Assembly (NCBI RefSeq): GCF_030384665.1
Contig: NC_083677.1
Span: 620,001 to 684,000 of the forward strand
DNA length: 64,000 bases
Direction of reading: 5' to 3'
From: Lodderomyces elongisporus
Lineage: Eukaryota; Ascomycota; Pichiomycetes; Serinales; Debaryomycetaceae
The position numbers and the translations under genes are program-made. The notes under the pieces were generated by a model. That model saw nothing but the letters and a program-made list of their open reading frames with translations. It was not told the origin of the DNA and did not search any database. Positions 50,191-60,107 of the stretch are shown in pieces; position 1 is the first letter of the stretch; each line of letters opens with the position of its first letter.

Positions 50191-52605
50191 ATGCCAAATT
50201 ATCATCATCACCTTAGGGACGAAATATACCCCACACCAACGTTGCCATTGCTTTATGAACGATCGTCCTCAAAATCCTCAGATGCAAGTGAAAGCTCGAG
50301 CAGCAGTTCCGACTACTGTGACGAGAGTCCCAATGCTAGCATGTGTCAGAAACCAGTGAGTAATAATGCATTGACGATTGCATTATCCATCGTGTTGCCT
50401 TGTATTGCCATATTTTGTGTGCTTGGATTCTTTCTTTACAGAAACTATAGAAAGGACAAAAAAGAAGGATTGGAACATGACCCCGACTTTTATGAGACTG
50501 GTGAAGCCACGGCATTACCTGATTACCCTGACTCCAAGGGTGCTTATGGTCATGAAGATCCATTCCATAACAGAAACTCTGTAAGATACCCCATGGATCA
50601 GATCAATCAGGACTCAATGCCATTTAACGACGATGGAAGAGGTAAAGGCTACTACAAACAAAACTATCATCACCAACAAGTGCTGAGAGACCCATATTTA
50701 GACAGTTTTGTTTTGCCCTATCAGCACCAAACAGGCTCTAAATTATCTCTAGATGATTATGCCAAGAACTTGGGTGATCTGCAAGGCTATAGAACTCCAA
50801 ATGATTTACAATCGAGAACAAGAACCAACTCAATGACTTTGGACAAGGCTACAGAAGCAGTGGGAGTGGCAGGGGGAACTATTGCTACTGCTACTGCTAC
50901 TACCACCGCTAATGCAAACACCGCTGGATCTAGTACTGGGGTGGTTGGTGCTCTGTCTTATACACATTCAAGGAAACCATCTTCGCTAATTAGTCCTACA
51001 AAGAAAGTCCAGGGTAAGCAATACACAGGTGTGCCAGATGAACATGACCATGAAGAAGTTGCAAGCGCCAACCCTGAGGTTTCTACAGTTATGGAAAGCT
51101 CAGATGATAGCGAAATCAACTCTCCACATGACAAAGATGCCTTTGGAATCGAATATGAAAACGAATCGAATATGGCCATCAACAATACCATCCCACAAAT
51201 AGTAGTACACGACGAAAGTGCAAGTGAGCATGAAAATGAAGATACCCAAGAGTCAAGACCAACTTCGCCATTTGATGACGACGATGATACGGAAAGAAAC
51301 CCTCAGACTATGGATACCATTGTGACCTCAGTGCCAGAAGATTCTCACAAGACTAATGTTCACCACTCAGAAAAAGAGGATCAAGACGGAGAGTTTAACT
51401 TTTCTAATCAGTATGAAGCTCAGAGCAAGGATACCCCAAGTGAATCCATTACAAACTCTAGTGATGGCGATAAGTTGCGAGTGGCTGAGAAACCTATTAG
51501 TAAATCTCCAAGAATTTCTGCATTCAATTTGCTAAAGAATGATAGCGATGACGAAGGCGAAGCAGAAGACGACGAAGAAATGGACGCCTTGTCGCCACAA
51601 CAACAAGAGGAATTAAGAAGAATGAAGTCGGTCTATAAGGTGTATTTTGATCGGGAAGTAGTTAGTGGTGATCACTCGAATTTCGAAGCTGAGGAGGACC
51701 AATCATTACCGGTTGATAATGTGAATAGTCATATGCAAGTTGATACGAGTTATGGAAACAGGTATAGTACAGGATCATCCGTTTACGTTGACCCAGAACA
51801 ACTAGAGCCATCTGACGAACAACAACAACAACAACAACAACAGCAGCAGCAGCAGCAGCAATATCAACAACAACAACAACATTACTACGACCAATTCAAC
51901 CAACAATACCAACAACAGTTTGGCTCACCAGTGGACCCTCAATTATATCGCCAAATCCAACAACAGCAATATCATTACTATCAACAACAGCAAATGCAAA
52001 TGCAGCAACGACGCCAACAGCAACAGCCACAACGTCCTTTACCTCCATTACAACAATTGCGTCATCCGTCTGATTTGAGGAAATCCACCATTCAAACATT
52101 TACTGATTTCAAGCCCCGTCATAAGAATCAGAATGTGACGTCGCCACCCATGGGTAAGCAACCATTTGTTCCTATTGAAAGTGATGGTGTGTGGACATCA
52201 CCCATCAGCTCTCCAGCAATGCAATCCCAAGCATCATTCCAATCTCAACAACAACAACAACAACAACTAAGTCAAAATGGACAACAGGATTATTTTTCTC
52301 AGCAAAATTACGCGCCACAACAACAAATGCATCATCATCCACAACAACAACAACAACAACAGCAGCAGCAACCTCATGTCAAAGCAGTACCATCAGCAAC
52401 TCAATTGTCCAGATCTTCTGTTGTTATGTTGAATCCTGTCACCGAGATTACCAAATCGAGAAAATTCAAACCTGCTGGCTCATATCCTTCAAATGCTAAC
52501 CTCCATGCTCAATTCGGTCATGGCGACTTGAATGGACCCGAAAATGACTTGTTACCAGGAAATAGAAAGAGTGATGTTAGAAGAATGATGAACTCTAATT
52601 TCTAG
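50191..52605 (+). CDS. Skg6/Tos2-like cortical membrane protein
   Basis: 804 residues from the ATG at 50191. A short Ser-rich outer segment is followed by a single span at about 62-84 (ALTIALSIVLPCIAIFCVLGFFLYR) and, directly after it, RKDKKEGLEHDPDFYETGEATALPDYP. This membrane helix plus DPDF...LPD signature is that of the Skg6/Axl2 transmembrane family, whose yeast members Skg6 and Tos2 sit at bud tips and necks. The long cytoplasmic tail is disordered with acidic Ser clusters and several polyGln tracts (about 545-560, 685-695, 715-725). There is no cleavable signal peptide. Function in this species is unknown. Confidence 0.82.
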   Translation: MPNYHHHLRDEIYPTPTLPLLYERSSSKSSDASESSSSSSDYCDESPNASMCQKPVSNNALTIALSIVLPCIAIFCVLGFFLYRNYRKDKKEGLEHDPDFYETGEATALPDYPDSKGAYGHEDPFHNRNSVRYPMDQINQDSMPFNDDGRGKGYYKQNYHHQQVLRDPYLDSFVLPYQHQTGSKLSLDDYAKNLGDLQGYRTPNDLQSRTRTNSMTLDKATEAVGVAGGTIATATATTTANANTAGSSTGVVGALSYTHSRKPSSLISPTKKVQGKQYTGVPDEHDHEEVASANPEVSTVMESSDDSEINSPHDKDAFGIEYENESNMAINNTIPQIVVHDESASEHENEDTQESRPTSPFDDDDDTERNPQTMDTIVTSVPEDSHKTNVHHSEKEDQDGEFNFSNQYEAQSKDTPSESITNSSDGDKLRVAEKPISKSPRISAFNLLKNDSDDEGEAEDDEEMDALSPQQQEELRRMKSVYKVYFDREVVSGDHSNFEAEEDQSLPVDNVNSHMQVDTSYGNRYSTGSSVYVDPEQLEPSDEQQQQQQQQQQQQQQYQQQQQHYYDQFNQQYQQQFGSPVDPQLYRQIQQQQYHYYQQQQMQMQQRRQQQQPQRPLPPLQQLRHPSDLRKSTIQTFTDFKPRHKNQNVTSPPMGKQPFVPIESDGVWTSPISSPAMQSQASFQSQQQQQQQLSQNGQQDYFSQQNYAPQQQMHHHPQQQQQQQQQQPHVKAVPSATQLSRSSVVMLNPVTEITKSRKFKPAGSYPSNANLHAQFGHGDLNGPENDLLPGNRKSDVRRMMNSNF

Positions 52606-53484
52606 ACGCGAGAGATGTTTTGACTTGCATAGAGGGAAAGACAAAAGTAGGTGAAACGAGGAAGAGGAAGCAGGATACGCTTGCATGATACATATGAATT
52701 ATAGTGAGACTGACCTCACTTTAGAAATATATATATATATATACATATATATTTATAGTTATATTTATCTTAATAATAGACGCTTTAGACTTGAATTGGT
52801 GTAGTAAATTACATGTTGTATATCTTTCGCAGCCGCAAGTGTAGTTTTTTAGTTTCCTTGTCTTTGCAGCATTGTACATACATATATATATATATATATA
52901 TAATACCAAATTTGTACATAAATATGGAGCGCCTCACACGACAATACAAATTCTATTCTTTTTCTTTTTGAGCCAACCAAATTTGTGTATATTTTGTAAT
53001 TGCAATCTATTCGGGAAGCGCGCGCTACCATATTTAGTTATTTGTGGAAAACATCAGTGAAGCAACTTTGATTGAGACTGCCACCGAGTGCGCAGTACAG
53101 GATTCGGTTAGGCTAGGAAAGTTATGAGGTGAAAAAAAAAAACCGACACTACCAATTCAGTTGGAAAATACCTCAACGAGAAAGGAACAAACTGTTGACA
53201 GAAACAATTAGAGACAAAGAGTGAGAGGAAAGTGAGAGAATATTCAAGATCAAATCAATTGCAAAATTACTTTACACACCAACAGTCAACAGTCAGAATC
53301 TTAAACTTTGACCTTGAAATCTATTACAAAAACATTGCTGCATTAGTCACATATATAACGTACTCGTGTTTTCCTTTGTTTTTTATTTTTATTTCTACTT
53401 ATTTTCATCTATAACCTAGCTGGATCTTTACAAGTATATTTCATACGTTTCATCACAACACTATCTATTCATACACACTCAAAA
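52606..53484. other. Intergenic region before MIC10
   Basis: Two (AT)n tracts (about 52728-52752 and 52880-52900), a CGCTACCA octamer within GCGCGCGCTACCA (53018-53030) and A runs. No gene is seen. Confidence 0.65.
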
Positions 53485-53775
53485 ATGTCATCCGAATCAG
53501 CACAACAACAAACAATCACAACACAACAGCAGATCATTCCTACTGCTTCCCAAAACCTTCTTAATGATAAATGGGATATTGTGTTGTCCAACGCATTGAT
53601 CAAGACCGGTTTGGGATTTGGTGGAGGTGTATTGGCATCGATATTATTTTTTAAAAGAAGACAGTTCCCAGTATGGCTCGGAATTGGTTTCGGTTTAGGT
53701 AGAGGCTACTCTGAAGGTGATGCTATCTTCAGAAGTGCTGCATCTGCGCATGGATTGAGAACTGTGAAGAAATAA
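53485..53775 (+). CDS. MIC10: MICOS subunit Mic10
   Basis: 96 residues from the ATG at 53485, the usual size. After a polar Gln-rich head come [24 protein letters not shown] and a first hairpin helix, a short KRRQFPVW loop, then [14 protein letters not shown] in the second helix. The paired glycine-repeat motifs in both spans are the Mic10 hallmark. Mic10 oligomerises and bends the inner mitochondrial membrane at crista junctions. Confidence 0.96.
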   Translation: MSSESAQQQTITTQQQIIPTASQNLLNDKWDIVLSNALIKTGLGFGGGVLASILFFKRRQFPVWLGIGFGLGRGYSEGDAIFRSAASAHGLRTVKK

Positions 53776-54440
53776 ATCTAGAGATGGTCGTTAGACTTGA
53801 TGATTGACATCGAAGCAAGCTTGTTCATTATATATTGTTTGGATGTGATCTTTTTTTTAAAAAAAAAAGTTGATCAAAGAAGAAGAGAAAGACTTTGTCT
53901 GTACTTTGTTGGTTAGTTGCTAGTCGATAATAACAAGCAAATCCTTGTACATTAAATGCTACATTTGGGAAATATTCTTTCTTTAGCTTTCTTTGTATAC
54001 AAAAAATATAAAATTAAAAAATTGGACCCATAGTTTTTCTTATCATTTTGATCAATATATTATAGATTTCCAAAGTTGGTTTTCTTCCTATTTGTTTTTT
54101 CGATTTGTTCTCTTTCTTTAAAAAAAAAAATACAAAAAGAAAATAAAATTGAACACTGAATAAAAGTATAAGATGTCGTGGAAAGGTCAGTGTTATGTGA
54201 ATATCCTTTTGATCTGCTTCCTCTTAAAAATAATTAAGAAAAAACTGCTAGAATTGGTGTTTAAAAAGAAGAATACTTCCTTTTAATGCTCTGAACCTGC
54301 AAATGAAACCAGGAACAAAGGAATAGAAATGATTTCGTGATTTCTATACACTGCGCGCAGATAAAGTCTTTTTAAAATACAACTGCAACCAAAATTGATT
54401 TCATGATGTATACTGTTTCTTCTTCACATGTATATAAAAA
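53776..54440. other. MIC10-CWC23 spacer
   Basis: A/T-rich. A 37-codon ATG frame starts at 54173 (MSWKGQCYV..., stop at about 54284-54286). It has no recognisable homologue and is not called a gene. Confidence 0.55.
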
Positions 54441-55508
54441 ATGGACTCTTTAGTAAGGAAGATCATCAAGGACAATGTGAATCTTTATGGAGTGTTGGGA
54501 GTAGATAAATCTGCATCTTTACAGGAAATTCGTCGAGCCTATCGGAAACAAGCATTGATACATCATCCTGATAAGCAAACTTCTCGGAATAAAACTACCA
54601 CATCGTTGCAGTCCTCGTCATTATCATCATCTTATTCTTCTTCTTCTCCTTCATTGCTGTCATCTTCATCGAATGCACTAGATAATTCACAATTTGACCT
54701 TATTCTCACAAGTTTTCAGATTCTTTCTGATGAGCTGCTACGACAACAGTATGATACTTTGATAGATGCAAGGGCCCAGCGAGGACAGCGTCAAAGAAAT
54801 GTCAACGATTTGATTTCAAAGTTTCAGAATGATCTACTAAATGCCGAAAAAGGATTGGGAAAGAAACGATATACAAATATCGAACTATTACGACAAGATG
54901 GACTCAAGCGTATGCGATTACACGAGGAAAAGATATTGAATAATTCTAACAAACAACATAAAGCTACTACAGCTACTGAAAATAGGCTTTCATCGCCATC
55001 GCCATCACCATCAACATCACTATCACCATCATCAACAGCAACAACAACAACAAAATCAACTACAACTATTGATGATTTTCCATTACCAAGTATGCTTCAA
55101 TTTCCGCCACCCATGGAACAAAGGTTTTGTGCTATACTAAAGTATAAAAACAAAGAAGGAGTTAATATGGATGAATCAGTTCTTGGCGAGATTATGGAAA
55201 TTTTTGGTCCTATAAAGAAGGTGACTTTACTCACAAGCGATGACAGATATGCATATGCAACCATCGAATACATTAACTCCTCAAGTTTCCATAAGGCACT
55301 TAAATATGATTACTCAACATCTCTGGCATGGGATGGTACTAGAGTAAAGAAATTAGCAAGTCTTTTGAGATCATTAGTCAAGAGCAACGACAATTTACGC
55401 GAAGAAGGGACAACTGAAAAGTCCTGGACTAACAGTACCATAGTGAACAAAGTACTAGAAAATTATGTTGGATCCGTATCTGACAATACCGCGTCGTCAA
55501 CGGCATGA
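54441..55508 (+). CDS. CWC23: Spliceosomal J-protein Cwc23 (DNAJC17-like)
   Basis: 355 residues from the ATG at 54441. The J domain starts NLYGVLGVDKSASLQEIRRAYRK, with HPD at 42-44, and resumes FDLILTSFQILSDELLRQQYD. Between them is a Ser-rich insert of about 45 residues. The middle (QRNVNDLISKFQNDLL) is helical, and residues about 228-300 (RFCAILKYKNKEG...YAYATIEYINSSSFHKAL) form an RRM-like domain, as in DNAJC17 and Cwc23. The family acts with Prp43/Ntr1 in spliceosome disassembly. A second Ser/Pro/Thr repeat lies at about 185-210. Confidence 0.88.
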   Translation: MDSLVRKIIKDNVNLYGVLGVDKSASLQEIRRAYRKQALIHHPDKQTSRNKTTTSLQSSSLSSSYSSSSPSLLSSSSNALDNSQFDLILTSFQILSDELLRQQYDTLIDARAQRGQRQRNVNDLISKFQNDLLNAEKGLGKKRYTNIELLRQDGLKRMRLHEEKILNNSNKQHKATTATENRLSSPSPSPSTSLSPSSTATTTTKSTTTIDDFPLPSMLQFPPPMEQRFCAILKYKNKEGVNMDESVLGEIMEIFGPIKKVTLLTSDDRYAYATIEYINSSSFHKALKYDYSTSLAWDGTRVKKLASLLRSLVKSNDNLREEGTTEKSWTNSTIVNKVLENYVGSVSDNTASSTA

Positions 55509-55864
55509 TGCAAAAAACACACCAATGCACATTATTTTCACAGTAGTATTGCCTTTTAAAAATCCTAATCGATTTACGATCACAATTAAACTGGTTGAAA
55601 CTTATAATTTCAACCAGAGGATCGATGGGGAACTTTTCTTTTCTTTTTTGTTTGCTTTTTTTCTTGTTCATGCCGAAAACAAAAAAAACGAAAAAAAAAA
55701 TAGATACGAAGAAAAAGAAAAGCAATTATGCACAAATGGTATATTCGAAATTAAACGTTAATCAATTTAATGTGTTCAAGTTACTTTTCATTCATCATTT
55801 TTTGATTTTTTTTTTTAATTGTTTCTTTTCTTTTATATTTTTTTTTTATTTGTGATTATAATTA
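55509..55864. other. Convergent CWC23-KAE1 spacer
   Basis: A/T-rich 3' ends. It contains an inverted AACTTATAATTTCAACCAG-like patch near 55595 and T runs. No gene. Confidence 0.65.
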
Positions 55865-56986
55865 TTAATCATCGCGCCAATTGACAAAGACTTCATCAGT
55901 TCTGAATCGCTGAGTACATACGGTGTTTTTCAACTCGTTGGTTTGTCCCATTCTGTATTGTAATAGTCCCGCATGTGCAATCATAATCCCGTTATCAATA
56001 CAGAACCGTTCATCTGTGGCGTATATTTGTCCATTCTTTCTATCCTGAATCATCAACTTCATCATCTCCTGAAGCCTCTCATTCGAACCGACACCACCAA
56101 CAATCAAAACCTGGTTACTATCAACATGGGCCAAGGCCCTTTCTGTAATTTCCACTAACATACTGAATAAAATCTCCTGCAATGAGAAACACAAATCCTC
56201 TGCCGTGATTTGCTCTCCTGTCTCTTCGTCTACAAGGTTGCGTTTTTGTTTTTCGCTGAACAAATCCTTTGCAATGCCATCAATATATGCCAAGATTCCC
56301 AGCATTGACATATCCATACCCTTGATCGTGTATGGCAAGCTAACTAAGTGCTTCCCACGTTTCGCCATCTGCTCGATATTGTACCCTGGTGCTGGTTCAT
56401 TGGGGATTTTTAATGTTCTAGCAAATCGATCTAAACAATTACCAATCGCAATGTCCAATGTTTCACCAAATATACGATACCTTTGCTTTGAATAGGCAAT
56501 CACTTGGGTGTTTCCACCACTGACGTATAAAACCACTGGATTATCTGCTCCAGTAATTTCTCGTCCCATCTCAATATGTCCAACACAATGATTAACTCCA
56601 ACTAGCGGCACATCCCATAATTGCGCCAATGTTCGAGCAGCAATAACTACACTTTGCAAAGGCGCACCCATTCCCGGCCCTTGTGTGAAACAAATACAAT
56701 CAATTTGGGAACCTGCGATTCGTGCAGTTGCAAGTGCTTTCTTTATAACACGAACAACCCAATTTCGATGGTGCCGGGCAGTGTCCCTTGGTAGAAAACC
56801 CTCGCCTGGTGGAGTGATGTAAGTATCTCGGATATTGGATAAAACTTCAGCGCGGTTCAGAGAAGTGAGTTGACCGCGAGGATGTCTGATGACACCCACT
56901 CCAAGTTTATTGGCCGAGCCTTCGAGACCAAGTGCAATGTAACTATCCTTCCCTGGTTTCAAATGCTTATCAAGATCAACTACCAT
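55865..56986 (-). CDS. KAE1: tRNA t6A threonylcarbamoyltransferase subunit Kae1 (KEOPS)
   Basis: 373 residues from the ATG at 56986 ([12 protein letters not shown]). The frame extends 94 codons upstream but that part is not conserved and lies in the promoter. The ASKHA fold shows [32 protein letters not shown], the metal site NHCVGHIE with H133 and H137, [13 protein letters not shown], and [13 protein letters not shown]. Kae1 transfers threonylcarbamoyl to A37 of ANN-decoding tRNAs within KEOPS, also linked to telomere upkeep and transcription. It diverges from SPC34. Confidence 0.97.
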   Translation of the reverse strand: MVVDLDKHLKPGKDSYIALGLEGSANKLGVGVIRHPRGQLTSLNRAEVLSNIRDTYITPPGEGFLPRDTARHHRNWVVRVIKKALATARIAGSQIDCICFTQGPGMGAPLQSVVIAARTLAQLWDVPLVGVNHCVGHIEMGREITGADNPVVLYVSGGNTQVIAYSKQRYRIFGETLDIAIGNCLDRFARTLKIPNEPAPGYNIEQMAKRGKHLVSLPYTIKGMDMSMLGILAYIDGIAKDLFSEKQKRNLVDEETGEQITAEDLCFSLQEILFSMLVEITERALAHVDSNQVLIVGGVGSNERLQEMMKLMIQDRKNGQIYATDERFCIDNGIMIAHAGLLQYRMGQTNELKNTVCTQRFRTDEVFVNWRDD

Positions 56987-57558
56987 TGGATCGATTCTTA
57001 TTATTATTGTTAATATTATTATCTTTCTATCGAGATATAGCACTAATGAAGAAAATTTTATCCTCCGTTTCAAGTCCAAAGAGAAATTGCAAGTGAAAAT
57101 GGAACTGGACACAGAAGTTGACCTGAAAAGGAAGGTGGTTATAATTCCAACAAAAATTGTGTAGCCTGTATAATGACTATAGTGATTATAGAAATAAAGG
57201 TGGTCAATAGTACGATTAGGTATCTTCCCTTTGATATGTTTCGCATTCGATGTAATAAGATCGATCAAAATAAAGTAAAAATAAAAAAATAAAAAAACGC
57301 AAAAAAAAAAAAGAAATAAGAAAATTTCCCAGTTTGTCCAAATGCGGCTTTACTCCCTCTTATGTAAACAAAACATCCATTTCATCATTAAAACCATTAG
57401 ATTAACAACAACAATTAATGGTATCAACCTACACATAACGCGTTATAAAAAAAACCCAAAACCAAAACCAAAACCAAGAACATAAAAACAACAAAGTAAC
57501 AAATTAACAAAGAAATAACAAAGAAAAGAGTTTAGTACTCACAGACTTCCATTCCACC
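56987..57558. promoter_or_regulatory. Divergent KAE1-SPC34 promoter
   Basis: Contains an ACGCGT MCB box at 57438-57443, 116 bp before the SPC34 ATG, and CCAAAA repeats near 57455-57475. Confidence 0.55.
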
Positions 57559-58311
57559 ATGTCATTACTTGAGCAACTTAATCGAATAGAGACTTCCATT
57601 AGTAATATTCAATCTTATGAATTTTCCAAGCCTGGGATATTTACGAATGCGATTGTTAATAGACCACCAATAACTACACTTCTTAAAGATCCTAGTACAG
57701 ACGAAAGAAACTTGTATACTGTAACTACTCCCAAGATTGGCAATCAGCTACCAAACGAAGTGGAGATTGAACGGGTGGATGGTAGGAAAAGGTATATTGA
57801 GCATGATGCAATTGAAGACTCATTTTTATATGATGCGAGTACAGCCTCAGCATCACAGTTCGAAGATTATGATCTCCCGGTTGCTCGAATACCAACTCTA
57901 TTACCGCCAAATTCTGAAACACAATCTAAGCTATTGCTTGATCTTGATCAACAACTGAACAGCAAGAGTTGTGCAGAAAAAGTTGAGCAATTACTTTCTG
58001 TTGCAAATAAGTATCCCAACTTGATTGAGAACGCGCGAGAAACAAGAAACAAGTTAGTGTTGTATTTGAGAAATGTGAATGAGTTAGAAAACGAGATTGC
58101 AGTGTTGGAGAACGAGATTGATGAGTGCAAGGTTCGGCTAAGAAATGAACACAATGTCGCTACGAGTCCTGTGAAGCAGAGGTTTATTCGAGAACAAATA
58201 CTACAGCCACGAGTTTCTGAGCAAGTTGTTGATATCGAAGAGTTAATAGCAAAGGAGGAAGAAGAAATTCAACTGCTAGAACAAGAGGTAAATGATAAAT
58301 TAAAGCACTGA
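57559..58311 (+). CDS. SPC34: DASH/Dam1 complex subunit Spc34
   Basis: 250 residues from the ATG at 57559. The N-terminal pattern of a short helix followed by FSKPGIFTNAI, then a few residues later LLKD, aligns with the conserved FKPPGIFHNAI...LIKD of yeast Spc34. The C-terminal third is coiled coil (residues about 170-250, ELENEIAVLENEIDECKVRL). Spc34 is one of ten subunits of the microtubule-ring complex that couples kinetochores to spindle microtubules. An MCB box in the promoter suits cell-cycle expression. Confidence 0.85.
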   Translation: MSLLEQLNRIETSISNIQSYEFSKPGIFTNAIVNRPPITTLLKDPSTDERNLYTVTTPKIGNQLPNEVEIERVDGRKRYIEHDAIEDSFLYDASTASASQFEDYDLPVARIPTLLPPNSETQSKLLLDLDQQLNSKSCAEKVEQLLSVANKYPNLIENARETRNKLVLYLRNVNELENEIAVLENEIDECKVRLRNEHNVATSPVKQRFIREQILQPRVSEQVVDIEELIAKEEEEIQLLEQEVNDKLKH

Positions 58312-58542
58312 AATTTCGTATAGGCAAAGAGTATCTTAATAAAAAATTAAATTACACCATTCTCTAAGTTTCTACAATGTTAAACTGGTTTATTTCACCG
58401 CAAAATAAATTTTAGATGCATTGAAACAGCGTTAAATTACATAATCAATAAACTAAAGTCTAAATCAAGGAGAAAAAGAAAAAAAAACAACTTTGAGAAA
58501 CAAAGATATTAGCCTATCTAATTTATTATTGTTTCAAATGCT

Positions 58543-59176
58543 TTAGACTGAGGTAAGAATATCAGAGTCACCAGCATCCAAGATAGACAAGGTACCAACT
58601 CTGAACAATTTACCACAAACGGTACCCAATTCATTGTTACCACCTTGGAAGTAGTAGACTGGGGTCTTGGACAACATAGCGTAGTATTCCAATTCAGACT
58701 TTCTCAAAACTGGGGTGTTAGCAGCAATAACAACCAACTTAGCTTTACCGTTTCTCAATGACTTGACAACGGATTTGTAACCCAAGGTGTATTTACCTGA
58801 CTTGATGGTCAAGGCCAATTTAGAGTTGATGTTCTCTTGGTTCTTTGCGGATTTTGGGGCCTGTAAAACAGAAATACTTGTTAGTACAAAATTCAACTCG
58901 ACTTGAGGCTTAGACAAATATCTCAACACGGACTTCCCAAAGAAAAAGAATAACTTTTTTCCGTTCGGTTCACATACACTCGAGTCACCTATGACCAACG
59001 CTTTCTTATTAACGGAATAAAAAAGGAAAATACAAAAGCGCAGGCATAGTAGTCTATATGTATTGGAAGATGGTTTCGACGTCGCCAACACTAATTAAAG
59101 TTTGATACGACAACCAATGTTGAGTTCATTCATTCATTCGTTCATTCATTCATGAATCTAAAGTTATACGGACCAT
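58543..59176 (-). CDS. RPL30: 60S ribosomal protein L30 (eL30), spliced
   Basis: Exon 1 is just the ATG at 59176-59174. Exon 2 is 58860-58543. The product has 106 residues ([20 protein letters not shown]...), one more than S. cerevisiae L30. Motifs [30 protein letters not shown] and [11 protein letters not shown] are typical. L30 sits on the large subunit near the intersubunit bridge and also binds its own pre-mRNA. Both that start-codon splice position and the kink-turn element are preserved here. The apparent ORF reaching 59091 reads into the intron and is not protein. Confidence 0.97.
58861..59173 (-). other. RPL30: RPL30 intron (313 nt) with non-canonical 5' splice site
   Basis: Minus strand: 5' splice site GTCCGT right after the ATG (59173 downward), branch point TACTAAC at 58886-58880, 3' splice site TTTACAG ending at 58861. 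A TGAA-type tetranucleotide repeat (about 59125-59155) lies near the 5' end. The 5' site departs from GTATGT at two positions, as in S. cerevisiae RPL30 (GTCAGT). Confidence 0.9.
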
Positions 59177-59221
59177 CTCTGTGTTTGTTCTTGTTTGTTA
59201 TATCAAAGTTACACTCCGGTC
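59171..59221 (-). promoter_or_regulatory. RPL30: L30 autoregulatory kink-turn in the RPL30 leader
   Basis: On the minus strand GACCGGAGTGT (59221-59211) pairs with ACACAGAGATGGTC (59184-59171). GACC pairs with GGTC, GTGT with ACAC, and the asymmetric internal loop GGA / AGAGAT keeps the tandem sheared G-A geometry. The 3' strand includes the ATG and the first bases of the intron, so protein binding would hide the 5' splice site and start codon. This is the arrangement known from S. cerevisiae RPL30 feedback control. Confidence 0.85.
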
Positions 59222-59673
59222 TTGATGTGGTTAAATTATTAAAAAAAAAAAAAAGGAAATAAGGAAAGAATCTCAAGTCCAAATTTTACACTGCGATGCT
59301 CGAAAAACCTGTGCTTCAATTTTTCATTTTTTGAGTTGGTGGAACCATACTTTGGCAAGTGCGAGGGTTCATTTATAGAGGGCTTGAGCCCTATGGAGCA
59401 CGTGATAGTTTACTTTTATCTGGTTTTTGTGTGCGTTTTTTTGCTTGTTTTTTTCTTGCTTTTCCTCTCTCTCTCTCTCTCTTTCTCTCTTGAAAACTGT
59501 ACTCCATCTAAACTATCATACACAGAGTCTCACGCTCACGCACCCATAGTCTCACTCGCACTCTCGCTCGCATTTGCTCACTGGGTAGTAGAGTAAGGAA
59601 AAAATCATAGATTAGTGAAAATTAACCATCAGAAACAAGTGATAGTTTCTTGAGTCAATTAACCAAATAATAG
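59222..59673. promoter_or_regulatory. Divergent RPL30-RPL24 promoter with Cbf1-type E-box
   Basis: CACGTG at 59399-59404 (GCACGTGA) and AGGGTT at 59364-59369, 30 bp apart, lie midway between the two ribosomal protein genes. In C. albicans, ribosomal protein promoters are bound by Tbf1 (AACCCTAA-like) with Cbf1 (TCACGTG). The AGGGTT is only a partial Tbf1 match. A CT repeat lies near 59468-59490. Confidence 0.5.
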
Positions 59674-60103
59674 GTATGTGAAGCAGACCCTAACATGATT
59701 CACAGATGATCTATCAATCATAGTTGAGACGGAGCTATTGCAACTATCTGAGGATTTTTCAAAAAGAAAAAAAAAAGAAGAGACTACGAAATGAGACAAG
59801 GGAAGAAATTTTTCAACGAATGTTGATTATGGGAAAGCATATCCAGTTTACCAATATCCAAAGGAAACATAACATCAAGATATGAATCCCATGTTACAAG
59901 AAATTAAGGTCATTCCAAGCATCTATGATTTAGATATAAATATTTATCAGGAAGAGTGGTTTTGAAGGAAACAGTTTTTGAGGCAAATCAAAAATGACAA
60001 TAGCTTTAGAAACGACTTTGGTTGATGGTAGATAGTTATGTGACAAGAGGTAATTACTTTTTACCGTATTCGATACTAACAACTAACCTCGTATTTTTTT
60101 TAG
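59674..60103 (+). other. Predicted 5'-UTR intron of RPL24 (430 nt)
   Basis: GTATGT at 59674-59679, branch point TACTAAC at 60074-60080, and a T-rich tract ending TTTAG at 60103, four bases before the ATG at 60108. No ATG stands before the donor, so the intron lies in the leader. It also contains ACCCTAAC at about 59687-59694, a Tbf1-like match. No hosted snoRNA could be supported. Confidence 0.8.
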
Positions 60104-60107
60104 AAAA

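Noticed and set aside
54173..54286. 37-codon ORF MSWKG...
   Set aside because: Short, Lys-rich from A-tracts, no known homologue. It resembles the first residues of profilin only by chance.
55865..57268. 467-residue version of Kae1
   Set aside because: The extra 94 N-terminal codons are non-conserved promoter sequence; family proteins start near the ATG at 56986.
59701..59752. C/D snoRNA in the RPL24 leader intron
   Set aside because: C box is imperfect (ATGATC), the box spacing is short for the class, and no guide match can be shown.
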